Source: Mrakia gelida (lineage: Eukaryota; Basidiomycota; Tremellomycetes; Cystofilobasidiales; Mrakiaceae). Taken from it: DNA of 64,000 nucleotides. The position numbers and the translations under genes were made by a program. The notes under the pieces were generated by a model, which saw only the letters and a list, made by a program, of their open reading frames with translations, made no database searches and was not told the DNA's origin. Positions 45,701 through 56,331 of this stretch are shown here, one piece after another (position 1 is the stretch's first letter; each line of letters opens with the position of its first letter). The stretch spans positions 1,736,001 through 1,800,000 of the forward strand of contig BRON01000006.1 of assembly GCA_024345305.1 (NCBI GenBank), read 5' to 3'.

Positions 45701-45857
45701 ACTGGGAACGAAGGTTGAGCTCAAGGGAGGAAGCTGAACTCACTCCTACAGCTCTCTTGGTCTTGTCGAGCTTCTCAGTCGTGACAGCGGCCTTCTTGAC
45801 GGGAGCCTTCTTCCCAAACCCAGCGAACCCCATCATGGCAGCGAAGTCATCGTCCAT
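42752..45857 (-). CDS. WDR70: WDR70-like WD40 repeat protein
   Basis: A nuclear beta-propeller protein; in animals and fission yeast WDR70 acts with the CRL4 ligase in chromatin regulation at DNA breaks. The ATG at 45857 gives MDDDFAAMMGFAGFGKK, matching the family's MGF.GFGKK start. An acidic Ser/Pro linker precedes WD repeats: ALDPSGARVATGSHDYDIKM, GGWNPKNTAEFVTASNDSTV, CAYSPDGKTIGAAGLDGTFH, CFSIDGRTVLTRGGDDTVKL, VIFSPDDRHILTGVG, and ITTSSTGLVSVLYNP-like sequence. The C-terminus has the family's ITPHALPMFKDAERL, EKDRNDAVKTMKPTVPVNG and DPREALLKYASDAALNPVW-like blocks. TGA at 42752-42754. An upstream in-frame exon (ATG near 46178) could extend the N-terminus. Confidence 0.92.
43575..43600 (-). 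repeat. Poly-G run (poly-C in sense) in WDR70 intron
   Basis: A run of 26 G on the plus strand, so 26 C in the transcript, inside a WDR70 intron. It sits in the pyrimidine tract before the acceptor. Run length is likely variable. Confidence 0.8.
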
Positions 45858-46455
45858 CGTAAAGTCGAGAGGCGAGGGGGAGGAGGAGGAGAGGTGGGTT
45901 CGGGGGTACGGAGGAGCGAGGTCGAGCTTCCTTCTGGCTTGTCGAGCTGGAGGTCGATCCTAGTGGTTGAGTTGAATACAACGGTTTAGACGAAGGCGAG
46001 GAGATGAAGGATGGTGGGGTTGGAAGATCCGGAGATTGTTGGTGTTGCGGAAAAGGGAGGCGAGGAAGGCAAGGCGAGGTCGAGGGAATTCGAGCTCACC
46101 GTGCCTTCGACCTGCTCGACGCGAGTTTCTAGGTAGAAGGTCTGGAGGGAGCAACTCAGATCTACACCGGGAGGCATTGGGAGGCTGAAGTAGACAAACG
46201 CAGTGAGGCGAAAGACCACCGAACAAGTTGAGTAGCTTTCGAGGGCTGGTCGTGAGTTCGCTCGTCGAGTGAAGACGAACCAGCGACGAACGAAGAATTC
46301 ACGAGGTTTCACATGGATAGAGGTGTATTAGAGCGTGAGGCTACTAGCTGGAAGTGGAAGAAAAAGAAAGGTCAGCTCGAGGTCGTCGATCTCCTGGCGC
46401 GTTTCGAGCGAGAGTACGATTCCGAACTCACACCTGCATCGTTTTTCGTCCTATT
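45858..46455. other. Intergenic region with possible upstream WDR70 exon
   Basis: A 598-bp gap between the WDR70 start and the MYND gene stop. On the minus strand an ATG near 46178 (MPPGVDLSCSLQTFYLETRV...) followed by donor GTGAGC and an acceptor AG near 45960 would join in frame to sequence leading directly into the WDR70 ATG. This may be a coding extension or a spliced 5' UTR. Confidence 0.4.
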
Positions 46456-47939
46456 TTACCAGGTCAGAGCATAGCAGGACTTCTTGTGAATCTTCCAGTG
46501 AGCTCGTTGGTGTTCTGTCGAGATGAAAGAGCGACAAACGAAGCGAAGGTCAGAGGAGAAGACAGACGCGTCGCAAGCTGAGTTCAACGAGACGAACCTG
46601 GCGAGCAGTATCGAACGGAGAGACACTGGGGGATGAAGAACAAGGAGGAATCGAAAGAAAGAGTCAGAAGGATTGTCTCAAAGAGTCGAGCGAGAGATAG
46701 ATTCAAACTCACCTTCCCACACGCCTTCATCTCCACGTTCTCCCCTCGTTCCGGTCGATGCACGTCTCCTCCCACTCGCACCAAGCACGCAACATCCTTC
46801 CTAGCTTCGCACATCCACCAAGGCACGTAGCCCTGGTCCCTATACCGGACGAAAGACTCGTTCCTGAGCTGACCGGTAAACAGCAAGACGAGCGAGTTCG
46901 ACTGAACCAGCAAATCGCCCACTCGCGTCCCCTTCAGCCGCTGGTTGACCTGCTCTTGAGTCTCGCCAGTCCGAGCGTGTCCTCTAGAGTAGATGTTATA
47001 GACTGTCTCGGTGAACTTTCTGGTGAGGGAGGGAGAGGCGAGGGTGGTAACGGGGGCAGCCGAGGGAGGGAGGGCTGGATAGGGCGTTGCGGCGGCTTCG
47101 ATGAGGAAGAAGTGCTTTGCGAGATGAAGGAGGATGGTGATGATGTCGTCCATGCTTCTGGAGGTGTGGTGCTGGTATCGGGGGGGGAAACAATCAGCTC
47201 CAAGTCCTGGTGATGACGGGAGAAGCAAAAAGTGATGAACGAACGTCTTCGAGGTAGAGGTTCGTCCACGTTGCAGGATCCGTTCCAATGAGGACGATCC
47301 AGCCCATAAGCTCGACAAAGAGGGCTTTGCACTCTGTAGGGAACTCCCTGACGTACTTACCAAAGCTGAAAGAAGGGCGGGTCCGAGTTAGTTCGTCGAT
47401 TGAAAGACGCGAAGGGAGAACGACGACAAGGGAACGAACGCAGAGGTCGGGGCAAGATGCGACAGAAGAGGTTCCCAGATCCAGTGGGTCTTCTTCTTGT
47501 TCTTGATTCGATAGCGAGCTGCCTCTATAAGGGTGGGCATACAGCGTTGAGCGACCTCCTCCTGTGGGGAGAAAGTGAAGAGAAAGCACGATCAGCAGGG
47601 GAGGGAAACAGGGAGACGTCTGCTGGACTGACGAGAACGGCGGTGTGCTGGTCTTGATGGACGTTTGAGTGGAACACAATGAAGTACTGGATAGAGGCAG
47701 AGATTGGAAAGAGAAGAGGAGTCATTGAGGTGAGGGGGTGTTGCAGAGAGGGAGGTAGAGGAAGAGGGAAGGAGGGAGGAGGATGAAGGAGTTCGACCGA
47801 CCATGTTGTACGCTTCCTCGGCGAGCCTGGGGTTGTCCATGACGATCTTGTATCTCTCAGATCCATCCTCGATACCGAGACCATGAGCTACCTCCTTGAC
47901 CGAGTAGAGCTTGGTGTAAAATCCGTCCGGGAACGACAT
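46456..47939 (-). CDS. MYND-type zinc finger protein
   Basis: The ATG at 47939 gives MSFPDGFYTKLYSVKEVAHG. Exons then encode a mainly helical protein (FGKYVREFPTECKALFVELM, MDDIITILLHLAKHFFLIEA). The C-terminal zinc finger is assembled from three exons: ACGK, CLSVRYCSP and EHQRAHWKIHKKSC, followed by YALTW and TAA at 46456-46458. The order C-x2-C-x4-Y-C-x3-H-x7-H-x3-C is the MYND pattern with His in place of the sixth Cys. MYND fingers bind proline-rich partners. The rest of the protein is not a family I recognise; there is no SET domain. The ATG lies 147 bp from that of the divergent CDK8 gene. Confidence 0.75.
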
Positions 47940-48086
47940 GGCGGGCGGAGGGAAGGAGGAAAGGTCAGCTTCGATCTCCCTCTCTTTCAACGATCACGAC
48001 CTCGACTTGATGGGCACCTGAGACTCCTCTTCTTCTCACCAGTTCTTGCATCTTCACCCTTATACCCCTTCCGATCAACCTTCAGG

Positions 48087-50182
48087 ATGGCGAGAGAACC
48101 GTCTCCCATGCGAGGCTACCGAGCTTCGATGGACGAGAGAAGGAGGAACGTCCTCGACAGGCGAGCTCAACCTCTCTCTCCTTCCCTGCTTCCTTCTTCC
48201 CTTCGTCTCGTTCGTCCTGCCCCTTATCGCCCTTCACTGACTCTAGTGCCATCCATTCTTCTCAGCTACTTCATTATGGGGTTCATCTCTTCTGGAACGT
48301 ACGGACGAGTCTACAAAGCTCGTCTCAAAGCGCCCACTCCCACCTTCGACCCAACTCGACCGACTCGCCCTGGAGATCTCGAAGGAAGGGAAGGAGAACT
48401 CTACGCTATCAAGAAGTTCAAGCCCGATAAGGAAGGAGAGGTGGTTACCTATACAGGCATCAGTCAGAGTGCTATCAGGGAGATCGCTGTGAGTCTCGAC
48501 GCAGGGGAGGGGGCAGGGAAGGAGCTCGAGCTGACCTCCTTCATCTTCTCTCGTCGTTTCCTCTCGTCCTGATTCTTCGTTTCCGCTAAACTCAGATCAA
48601 CCGAGAACTACATCACATCAACGTCGTCGCTCTGAGGGAAGTCATCCTCGAGGAGAAGAGTATCTTCATGGTCTTCGGCTACGCAGAACACGACTTCCTC
48701 GTTCGTCCCTTCGCTCCTCCTCCTCCCTCCCTCGTTCGCCTCCTCTCAAAGCTCATCAACTTCTTCCCTGTCGTCACAATTTTTGCAGCAAATCATCCAC
48801 CACCACTCTCAAACCCTCCGAAGCCCCCTACCTGCTTCAACCCTCAAATCACTCCTCCATCAACTCATCAACGGAGTCCTTTACCTTCACACCCATCACG
48901 TCCTTCATCGAGATCTCAAGCCAGCAAACATCCTCGTCACCTCGGGAGGAGTCGTCAAGATTGGAGATCTAGGTCTCGCGAGAGTCAGCAGGGATCCGCT
49001 CCAACCTTTGTGGCAAGGAGACAAGGTCGTCGTGACGATTTGGTATCGAAGTCCTGAGCTGTTGCTCGGAGGACGGCATTACACTGGAGCTGTCGGTGAG
49101 TCCCAGTTCGAGCTGCTTCGTCGAACAGAGTAGCTCTAGAGGTCCTTTCAATTTGAATGGTCAAGTCGCTGACCTTCGTTCCGACGTCTTCGCTCTGCCT
49201 TCTCCCTCGCGCAGACATGTGGGCCGTCGGCTGTATCTACGCTGAGCTGCTCACTCTTCGACCGATCTTCAAAGGAGAAGAAGCCAAGATCGACAACAAG
49301 AAGAATCTCCCCTTCCAGAAGGATCAGATGTCCAAGATCATCGAAGTTCTCGGCAGCATCGACAGTTCGTTCCAGCCTTCGTTCGCTCGCCGCGTCTCGA
49401 ATCGTCCTTGTCACGAAGCTGATGTTTCCTTCTTTCCCTTTCCTTCTCTATTATCCAGAGGAGAAATGGCCTGCTCTCTCCCAGTACCCTGAAGCTCCTC
49501 ATCTCTCTCGAATGGAACGGTTCGTCCTCCTTCGCTCTCGTTGTCGTTCGCGTGCGCGTCGTCTTGTTCGCCTTCCTTTCGCTGAAGTCTCTTCCCTCGT
49601 GGTTTTCTCCCTTCACAGTCACTACCCCACCCTCCCCTCTTGGTACAAATCTAAATCTCCAGCCTCCTCCTACTCCGCTCTCGGCTACCAACTCCTCCAA
49701 AGTCTGTTCGAGTTCGACCCCGAGAAGAGAATCACAGCGAGGGAAGCGCTCGCTTGTCCTTGGTTCACAGAGGAGAGTCCGAAGCCGAGCTTGAAGTCAG
49801 TCAATCTTCTCTCAACTCTCTCGTTCATTATCTAAATCCTGATGGCTCGCATCGCTTTGCTCTTCGCTCAAACCAGCGCGTTCATCAACACTCCTCTCTC
49901 CTATCCTGATCGTCGAGGTCCATCTCGTCTCGCTTCCTCTCCTTCCTCTTCACCTCTCGCCTTCCCGCTAACCTTCCTCTCGTCTCCTCTGTCATTTCAG
50001 TTACCAACGACGACGCGGGAGATCCGAAGATGGGTTCCTCTCAAGCAGCACCGCCGTCGTTCCCCATGGTTCCAGGCTCGGGAGGACGAGGCTCGTCGAA
50101 CGTCGCTGGAACGGGTGGAGGAGGTGGGATGGTCGGGAGAGCTGTGGAGGGGAGTGCGAGGAAGAGAGGGAGGGTCGGCTAA
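48087..50182 (+). CDS. SSN3: Mediator-associated cyclin-dependent kinase CDK8/Ssn3
   Basis: The kinase of the Mediator Cdk8 module, which phosphorylates transcription factors and the RNA polymerase II CTD. The ATG at 48087 precedes a short N-terminus joined through a GC-AG intron to [20 protein letters not shown], the glycine-rich loop typical of CDK8. [12 protein letters not shown] has the catalytic Lys; [13 protein letters not shown] is the CDK8 version of the PSTAIRE helix. [10 protein letters not shown] (catalytic Asp codon 48912-48914), DLGLARV and [17 protein letters not shown] follow, then [20 protein letters not shown] and the CDK8 insert ending [18 protein letters not shown]. The C-terminal exons give [35 protein letters not shown], a Gly/Ser tail and TAA at 50180-50182. 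DLG (not DMG) occurs in other fungal Ssn3 proteins. Confidence 0.93.
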
Positions 50183-51318
50183 ACTCGTATTTGGACGATG
50201 TGCGGGAGAGCTGAGTCGACGAGGGTGAAGAGAAGGGTCGGTTTGAGGGGAGGAGACGCGACTTCTTTTTTTTTCCTTCGCTCGAGGAAGGAGGCTTGTT
50301 CGTTTTGGCTGTCTCTGTTGTACACCTAGCTTTTCCTACTTTCCCTCCGTTTCCCTTCCTACTCGTGTAGTCGTTGTATCTCCCTGCTCGGACGATCTAG
50401 ATCTCGTAACGACGACGCTGAGGAGGAAAGAGACCGTGAGCATCGAAGCTCAGTCGAAGGCGACGCCAGTGGTCCTCTTTTCAAACGACGATGAATTCTA
50501 GAACGATCATGAACTCTCACTGAAGCTCCTGCAAAGTTAAAATCGATACATCTAGTGCTGAAGAACTAAAGAAACGATCGCGTCCAAGTCTTCGAGCCTT
50601 CCTTGACGATGTCGGGCAACCTTCTCCTTCTCGCTCGGCGGGGGATCTTGTCGATTTCGACGAGAATTCCGAACCTCGACCTGCGAAAGCGAGACGAGGT
50701 AGACGAGAAAGATGGGCTCGTGTTAGGTAGAGAGGAGAAGGGAAGGAAAGAAAGGACGAACTGTTCTCGAATCCGTCGCCTGGTCGTCTGAGCTTCGTGG
50801 ATTCTCTGACTCGTACGCGGTAGAGCTCAAGTCGAGTGTTGAGAGTAAGGGAGGGAGGGGCTGTGCCCAGCGGAAGAGGAGAAGGAAGAGAGAGAGAGTT
50901 GGGAAGAGGACGCGTTTCAGTCGAGGTGTTTCTCAAGGGGACGTTGATGGAAAAGGAAGCTGAGGGATCTTACAAGGTAGTATGCGAAGTTTTTAGAACG
51001 AGGAATGCGACGTGATGGCGGGTCCGTGAGAAGTCCTGATGTGAGGCGAAATCGACGACGACGAGATGAGGAGGCGAGGAGTTCGAAGCAAGTGAAGCAA
51101 GTTGGCGGAGTGAGAACGAGGGAAAGAGTTTGGGTGGAGGTGGATGCGAGGTCCATGGAGCTGGAGAGGAGGGTGACGACCGAGGAAGGGGAAGGTTGGG
51201 AAGGTGGGGAGGTGCGGAGGGGAGGACCGACGCGTCGCGTTCTCGACTGCGAAACAGAAGCCAGGGACGAGTCAGTGCGCTCTCGAGATCTCGAAAGATA
51301 AAGGTGCTTCTACTTACC
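50183..51318. other. Unresolved region, about 1.1 kb
   Basis: It lies between the convergent CDK8 and F-box-like genes. On the minus strand, an intron with donor GTAAGTAGA begins right after the F-box-like stop (about 51317), with branch CTGAC and acceptor CGCAG near 51244, so the F-box-like transcript may continue as a spliced 3' UTR. Further down, spliceable minus-strand frames occur (for example one giving RFGILVEIDKIPRRARRRRL and a TAG at 50566-50568), but I could not assemble a complete protein or recognise a family. Confidence 0.4.
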
Positions 51319-52641
51319 TCAAGCCTCGAGTTCAACCGAGATCAAAACTCTCATCGCCGCGTCCAGCCCTCCGACCGCCAGCTCCAGCTCCTTCTTCACC
51401 TCCTTCGTACGGACGACGAGGATGAGATGCCCCGGTCGAAGGGCGTCGAAGCCCAAAGACTCCACTCCGAGAAGTTCGAGGAGCTTTATGAGGTTCCCTC
51501 CGGGTAGAAGCGGAGCGACGTGAAGACGGAGGAAGATGGGACGTGGTTTTGAGTGGGCGATTGAAAGCGCTCCTCCCGGTTCCGACCACAGCATCAACGA
51601 TCTTTTCATCTCGACGACCTCGATCCCGTTCCACTCCGATTCGACGAAGGGTGGCTGGACCCATCGGCAGGCGAGAGCGGCGTCAGAAGCCTTCTTGGTA
51701 AACTCGTATCGAACCGAGACGGGGTTGAGGAAAGGGAGGATCTGTTGAAGGAGGCGTGCTGCGCCTTTCAAGTCCTTGTGACGAGTGATGAGCTGGAAGC
51801 GATCGAGTAGAAGCCGTTCTTGATAGGATCCAGCCATCCTCGACGAGGAGACCTTCACACGTCCGTGACGATTCCATTTCGAGGAGCTGAGGGACGAGGG
51901 ATAGAGTTTTGATTTGGGAGAGGGAGAGGTAGGAGTAGATTCCAGTTGATTTGGTGATGGGGATCTGTACGGAAAAGATGGAATCTCTGGTGAGCAGAGG
52001 CGAGGGAACGCGAGGGAAGATCAAGAGACGCGAAGACTCACGACGTCGTCGTGCCGCTGGCAGAACAGCTCCTCGAGCGCGTCCAACGATTTAATCTGGA
52101 CGGCTCGGTACAGCAGAGACGACGTGCATGCCAGCACATCGTACGAGACCCGTCCGAGGACTGCGAGGGTGGGAACGTCGGCAAACTCGAACACGAGTTG
52201 GAGGATCTCCCAAGGCATGCGAAGTCGACGAGGAGGGGCCTGTTAGATAAAACGACGGTAGAGGATGGTAAAAGATGCGTACACGTCCAGCGTACAGCAT
52301 CGAGCACCACGCTCAGACCCCCAAGACAGCCTGGTAGAGGCGAAGGATGGAAGGAAGGAGGAGGACAAACCAGTGAAGGCTTCAGTTTCTGAAGCTCCTG
52401 CTTCAACTTACAGACTTCCTCCTTGAGGGAAGTGTTCTCTGACTTCAGATGCTTGTTCTCGGTCAGGATCTCCTCCACTTGATCGGACGTGAAGCTCTGC
52501 GCCGAGTTGAGGGAGAGATGGAGCGGAAGGGAAGGGAAAGCGCGAAGGTGAGCTCGTCGTTTCGCAACACAGAGACCTTGTTGTGCATGATTTGATCGCT
52601 CTCACCTTTGGAAGTCCAGCTTGAACGTCTAGAGATGACAT
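51319..52641 (-). CDS. F-box-like protein with N-terminal coiled coil
   Basis: The ATG is at 52641 (MSSLDVQAGLPK). The second exon encodes a heptad-patterned coiled coil (VEEILTENKHLKSENTSLKE then EVCKLKQELQKLK). The next gives an F-box-like helix set (MPWEILQLVFEFADVPTLAV, VSYDVLACTSSLLYRAVQI). A following exon (IPITKSTGIYSYLSLSQIKT) is in frame, but the last part (ITRHKDLKGAARLLQQILPF to VLISVELEA and TGA at 51319-51321) is in another frame. No normal intron with a branch site joins them around 51840-51900. Either a branchless intron of about 100 nt or a one-base disruption is present. It resembles the F-box-like gene at 58069-60110 in having a coiled coil before the F-box. Confidence 0.62.
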
Positions 52642-52795
52642 AGCGGGAGAGCAAACTTTGGAGAAGCTGAGTTATCGGCGTCGAAGGTGGAAGTTGGGGG
52701 TCAACTCGTCAAAGGGGGGAGGGAGCGCTTTCGTCTCCGCCTCGAGCGTCTCCCTCTCTTTCTTCCATCCTCCACGTCGTTTCTCAAAAAGAGAC

Positions 52796-55700
52796 ATGTC
52801 TCGATACACACACGCCCAATCCATCCTCGGAGCTGAAGCTCATGCCAAGATCGAGACTGTTCCCATCCTGATCGTCGGAGCTGGAGGAATCGGTTCAGAA
52901 CTCTGTGAGCTCATCACCTCCTTCCCTTCCTTTCTTCCTTCTCCCCTCGAGCTCTGACTGACTCCCATCGCGTACTTCTTGCAGTGAAAAACCTGGTCCT
53001 GATAGGATTCTCCAACATAACCATCGTATGTCTTCTTCTCGGGAAGTCACTTAGCTCGAAGGAGAGACGGCAGAGAAGGAGCGACCAAGCTGAGCTGACC
53101 TCTCTCTCCTTCTCCCTTCCTTTCCTTCTGCTCCCTCCTCGCGTCGTGCTCTACTCCTCAGGTCGACCTCGACACGATCGATCTCTCCAACCTGAATCGA
53201 CAGTTCCTGTTCCGTAAACCCGACATCTCGAAACCGAAGGCTCTCGTAGCAGCAGCGACGGCGAAACACTTCAACCCTCACGTCCAGATCGACGCGAGGC
53301 ACTCAAACATCAAGGACCAGGAGTTCGACGTCAACTGGGTCAAGAAGTTCGCTCTCGTCTTTGGAGCTCTCGACAACCTCGGTGGGTCCGAGGTCTGTCT
53401 TCTGGTTCGACCTCGAGGAGCTCAGGGTCGGAGGGGAGGGAGAAGGAAGGAGGAGTTGAGCTGAGCTGACGCGAACTCTCGTCTTTCTCTCTTACTTTCA
53501 TACTTTGTTTTCGACACCCCAGACGCTCGAAGACACGTCAATAAGCTCTGCATCTCTGCTGGTGTCCCTCTGATGGAATCTGGGACGGCTGGCTACCTGG
53601 GTCAGGTTCGGCCCATCGTCAAGGTGAGCTCGAGCTCATTCTCCTTCCTTCCTCCCTCCCCCCGACTTTGCTCGCCGTCCACCTCGTTTTTGCCCTTTCC
53701 ATCTCACCACCTCCTTCCCTTTCACCGATCTGACTCCCATCTACTCTCTTGATGAATATCCTCGCTCCCAGGACGTCACCGAGTGCTATGCTTGCGTCGC
53801 CAAACCCGTTCCCACCACCTTCCCCGTCTGCACCATTCGATCGACTCCGAGCACACCCATCCACTGCATCGTTTGGGCCAAGAGCTATCTCTTTGTGTGA
53901 GTGCTTGATTTTACCAAGCTGTGTAACGAGGCAGACGGAGAATTGTGGGCGATCAGGTCGCGCTCGAACTGACCATCTTCCATCGCTTCGCCTTCGCAGT
54001 CAACTCTTCGGCGAGGACGACGAAGGGACCGATGGAGCCGAGCTCGAGAAGGCTAAGGAGGCTGGAGAGAACGGTCAGTCTAGTCTTCAATGTGTTCTCT
54101 CAAATCTGGAAGCTTTCAAAGCGAGACTAAAGACGACAAACTGACCTCGATGCTCGCTCGCATGTGTTCGCTCAGCTGCCGAGATCGAGAACCTCAAGAA
54201 GGAAGCCTCAGCTTTCCGAGAAGTCAAGAAGAACCTCTCCGAGCTCGATGGTCCCCAAAAGGTCTTCGAGAAGGTTCGTCTTTCTTTCCTCTCGCTTTGG
54301 ACGCGACTCGTCCTTCTGTACCTTCCCTCCTCTTTCACATCTGACCTTTCTCTTCTCGTCTTCACAGGTCTTCCAGGCCGACATCAACCGTCTCCTCTCC
54401 ATGGCCGACATGTGGACTGTCCCAGGTCGAATCAAGCCCACTCCTCTCCTTTACGACAACATCCTGAAGGACGAGTTCGAACTTCCCGAGGCGACTTCGA
54501 AGAAGGCCAAGGACGCTGCCGCTGCTGCTGCTACCAGTGCTGCTGCGAACGCCGGTGGAGCTGGTGCTGGGTTGAAGGATCAAAAGCTTTTAAGTCTGAA
54601 GGAGAACGTGGAGCTGTTCAGGGAGAGGTGAGTCTTGCTTTCATTGCGGAGACGAGAAGATCGACGCGTTGGCTCGTGCTTTTAGACGGACTCCCGTTGA
54701 GGCCGAGGCTGACTAAACCCTCGTTTCACATTCGCAGCTGTAAACGACTGGCAGCTCGAGTCGTCGCCGATCCCTCAACTCCTCTCGCGTTCGACAAGGA
54801 CGACGACGACACCCTCGACTTCGTCACGGCCACCTCCAATCTTCGTTCGTTCGCCTACGGTATCGAGCCTCAGACCAGGTTCAAGATCAAGGGTACGTTT
54901 CAGCTCTTCGTATCTCGTCTCGCGGGCGAACGCTTCGCTTGTAGCTTCGAAGCTCGACGCGTCGCTTTCTTCCGTCGCTCAAACGCTCATCAATCGCTCT
55001 TCTCTTCCTTTCCCTCCCTCCCAGAAATGGCCGGAAATATCATCCCCGCTATTGCTACCACCAACGCCATCATCGCCGGAGCCATCGCCTTCCGAGCCGT
55101 CCAACTCCTCTCCCAAAACCCTCTCGGTCTCAACGACGTCTACCTCCAAGGTCGAGCCGGTGCTCCTCTCGTCACCCTCAAGGTCCAAGGCCCTCTCGAA
55201 TCCTGTGGAGTCTGCAGAGACGTCTACGTTCCTATCGCTTGCGATCCCGTGAAGGTGACCCTGGGAGAGCTGCTGAAGGACGTGGTGAGAGCGCCGAGGG
55301 CGAAGGAGGGAGAGACGGGAGGTGGGCTGGGGTACGGAGACGGAGCGAAGTTGAGTGTTTACGAGAGCGGGAGGTTGTTGGTCGAGCCGGTGTACGACGA
55401 TGAGGATGAGGATGAGGGAGGGCTGAAAAACGAGGGAAGGACGCTGGAGGATTTGGGATGTGGAGTTGGGAAGTGGTTGACGGTTGTGGACGAGGAGGAC
55501 GAGGAGGAGAAGCATGCGACGGTTTCGTTCGCCATCTGCAACCTGTGAGTTTTGATATCTCCTACCCTCGTGTCGTGCTTCGCTTGCTCCAGGATTTGGG
55601 ACGCCGAGCAGGAGGTCTTTCGCCCTCGCTTTCGACGCGTCTCGTTTCGTTCATCTCGCTGACGCCGCCTCATCCTCCTCCTTCCCCTCCCCCCCCCCCC

Positions 55701-56000
55701 CCCTTCCTCCCCGCCTCCAGCATCCCTTCCGAGTCAAGCTCCTCCTCCGAACCATCATCCTCCCCATCCTATACCCTCTCCTATCCTCTCCCTCAAGTCC
55801 CAATGCTACCTCAACCCGTCCCTCCTCCACCAGCATCCCCCGAACCCGAGATCACCGTCGCCTCCAAGAAGCGCTCGTTTGACGAGGTGGAGGAGATCGA
55901 TGGGCCGGTGGCGAAGAAGACGAAGGTGGAAGGAGGGAAGGCTGGAGCCATCGAGATCGAGGACAACGGGAAGGACGAGATCGACGTCGACGCTCTGTAG
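52796..56000 (+). CDS. UBA2: SUMO-activating enzyme subunit Uba2
   Basis: The catalytic half of the SUMO E1, which with Aos1 adenylates SUMO and carries it as a thioester. The ATG at 52796 gives [20 protein letters not shown]; the nucleotide-binding loop is [38 protein letters not shown] is the conserved ATP/Mg block. [18 protein letters not shown] and [10 protein letters not shown] follow. The active-site Cys is in [19 protein letters not shown] (Cys codon 53829-53831). Zinc ligands are ECYAC and, far downstream, ESCGVCRD. The C-terminal ubiquitin-like domain ([28 protein letters not shown]) is followed by a Ser/Pro linker and a basic, probably nuclear-localising tail with an acidic end; TAG at 55998-56000. 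About 12 exons. It shares a 154-bp divergent promoter with an F-box-like gene. Confidence 0.95.
55689..55703 (+). repeat. Poly-C run in last UBA2 intron
   Basis: A run of 15 C in the pyrimidine tract of the last UBA2 intron, the third long C run in the sense strand of an intron in this window. Confidence 0.75.
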
Positions 56001-56331
56001 TTTCTTGCACCCGATTAAGCTTGATCTTATCTTTGAACGACTCGAACAAATGCAAATCATCAGCTACAGGTAGTCGGGGAAGACGGAATGTGAAAACTTG
56101 GAGCCGAGCTGAGGTTCAACCGTGAAAAGCTCGCGACGCGTCGCGAAAGTCTCTACAGTTGTTCGTTGATCAGGATTTGGGCCGCTTATCACCTTCTGGG
56201 CTATCTCTCTGAGCGACCTCTGAAAAGAAGTGTATAAAGATTTGAAAGTCAGTCGCGTGAGAAAAAAAGACAGCTTTTGATTCGACCTCCGTTCGACTCG
56301 GGCGAGTGAGCTTTCAACTGCAACGCCCACC
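56001..56331. other. Intergenic region
   Basis: A 331-bp tandem gap with GACGCGTC at 56135. It includes a possible TATA-like gtgtataaag near 56230, about 100 bp before the next ATG. Otherwise nothing seen. Confidence 0.5.

Noticed and set aside
50566..51160. Possible mitochondrial ribosomal protein mL49-like gene (FAYYLV and PLRNTSTETRPLP fragments on the minus strand)
   Set aside because: The fragments resemble the mL49 start only superficially; the following sequence does not continue the family and no set of introns keeps one frame.
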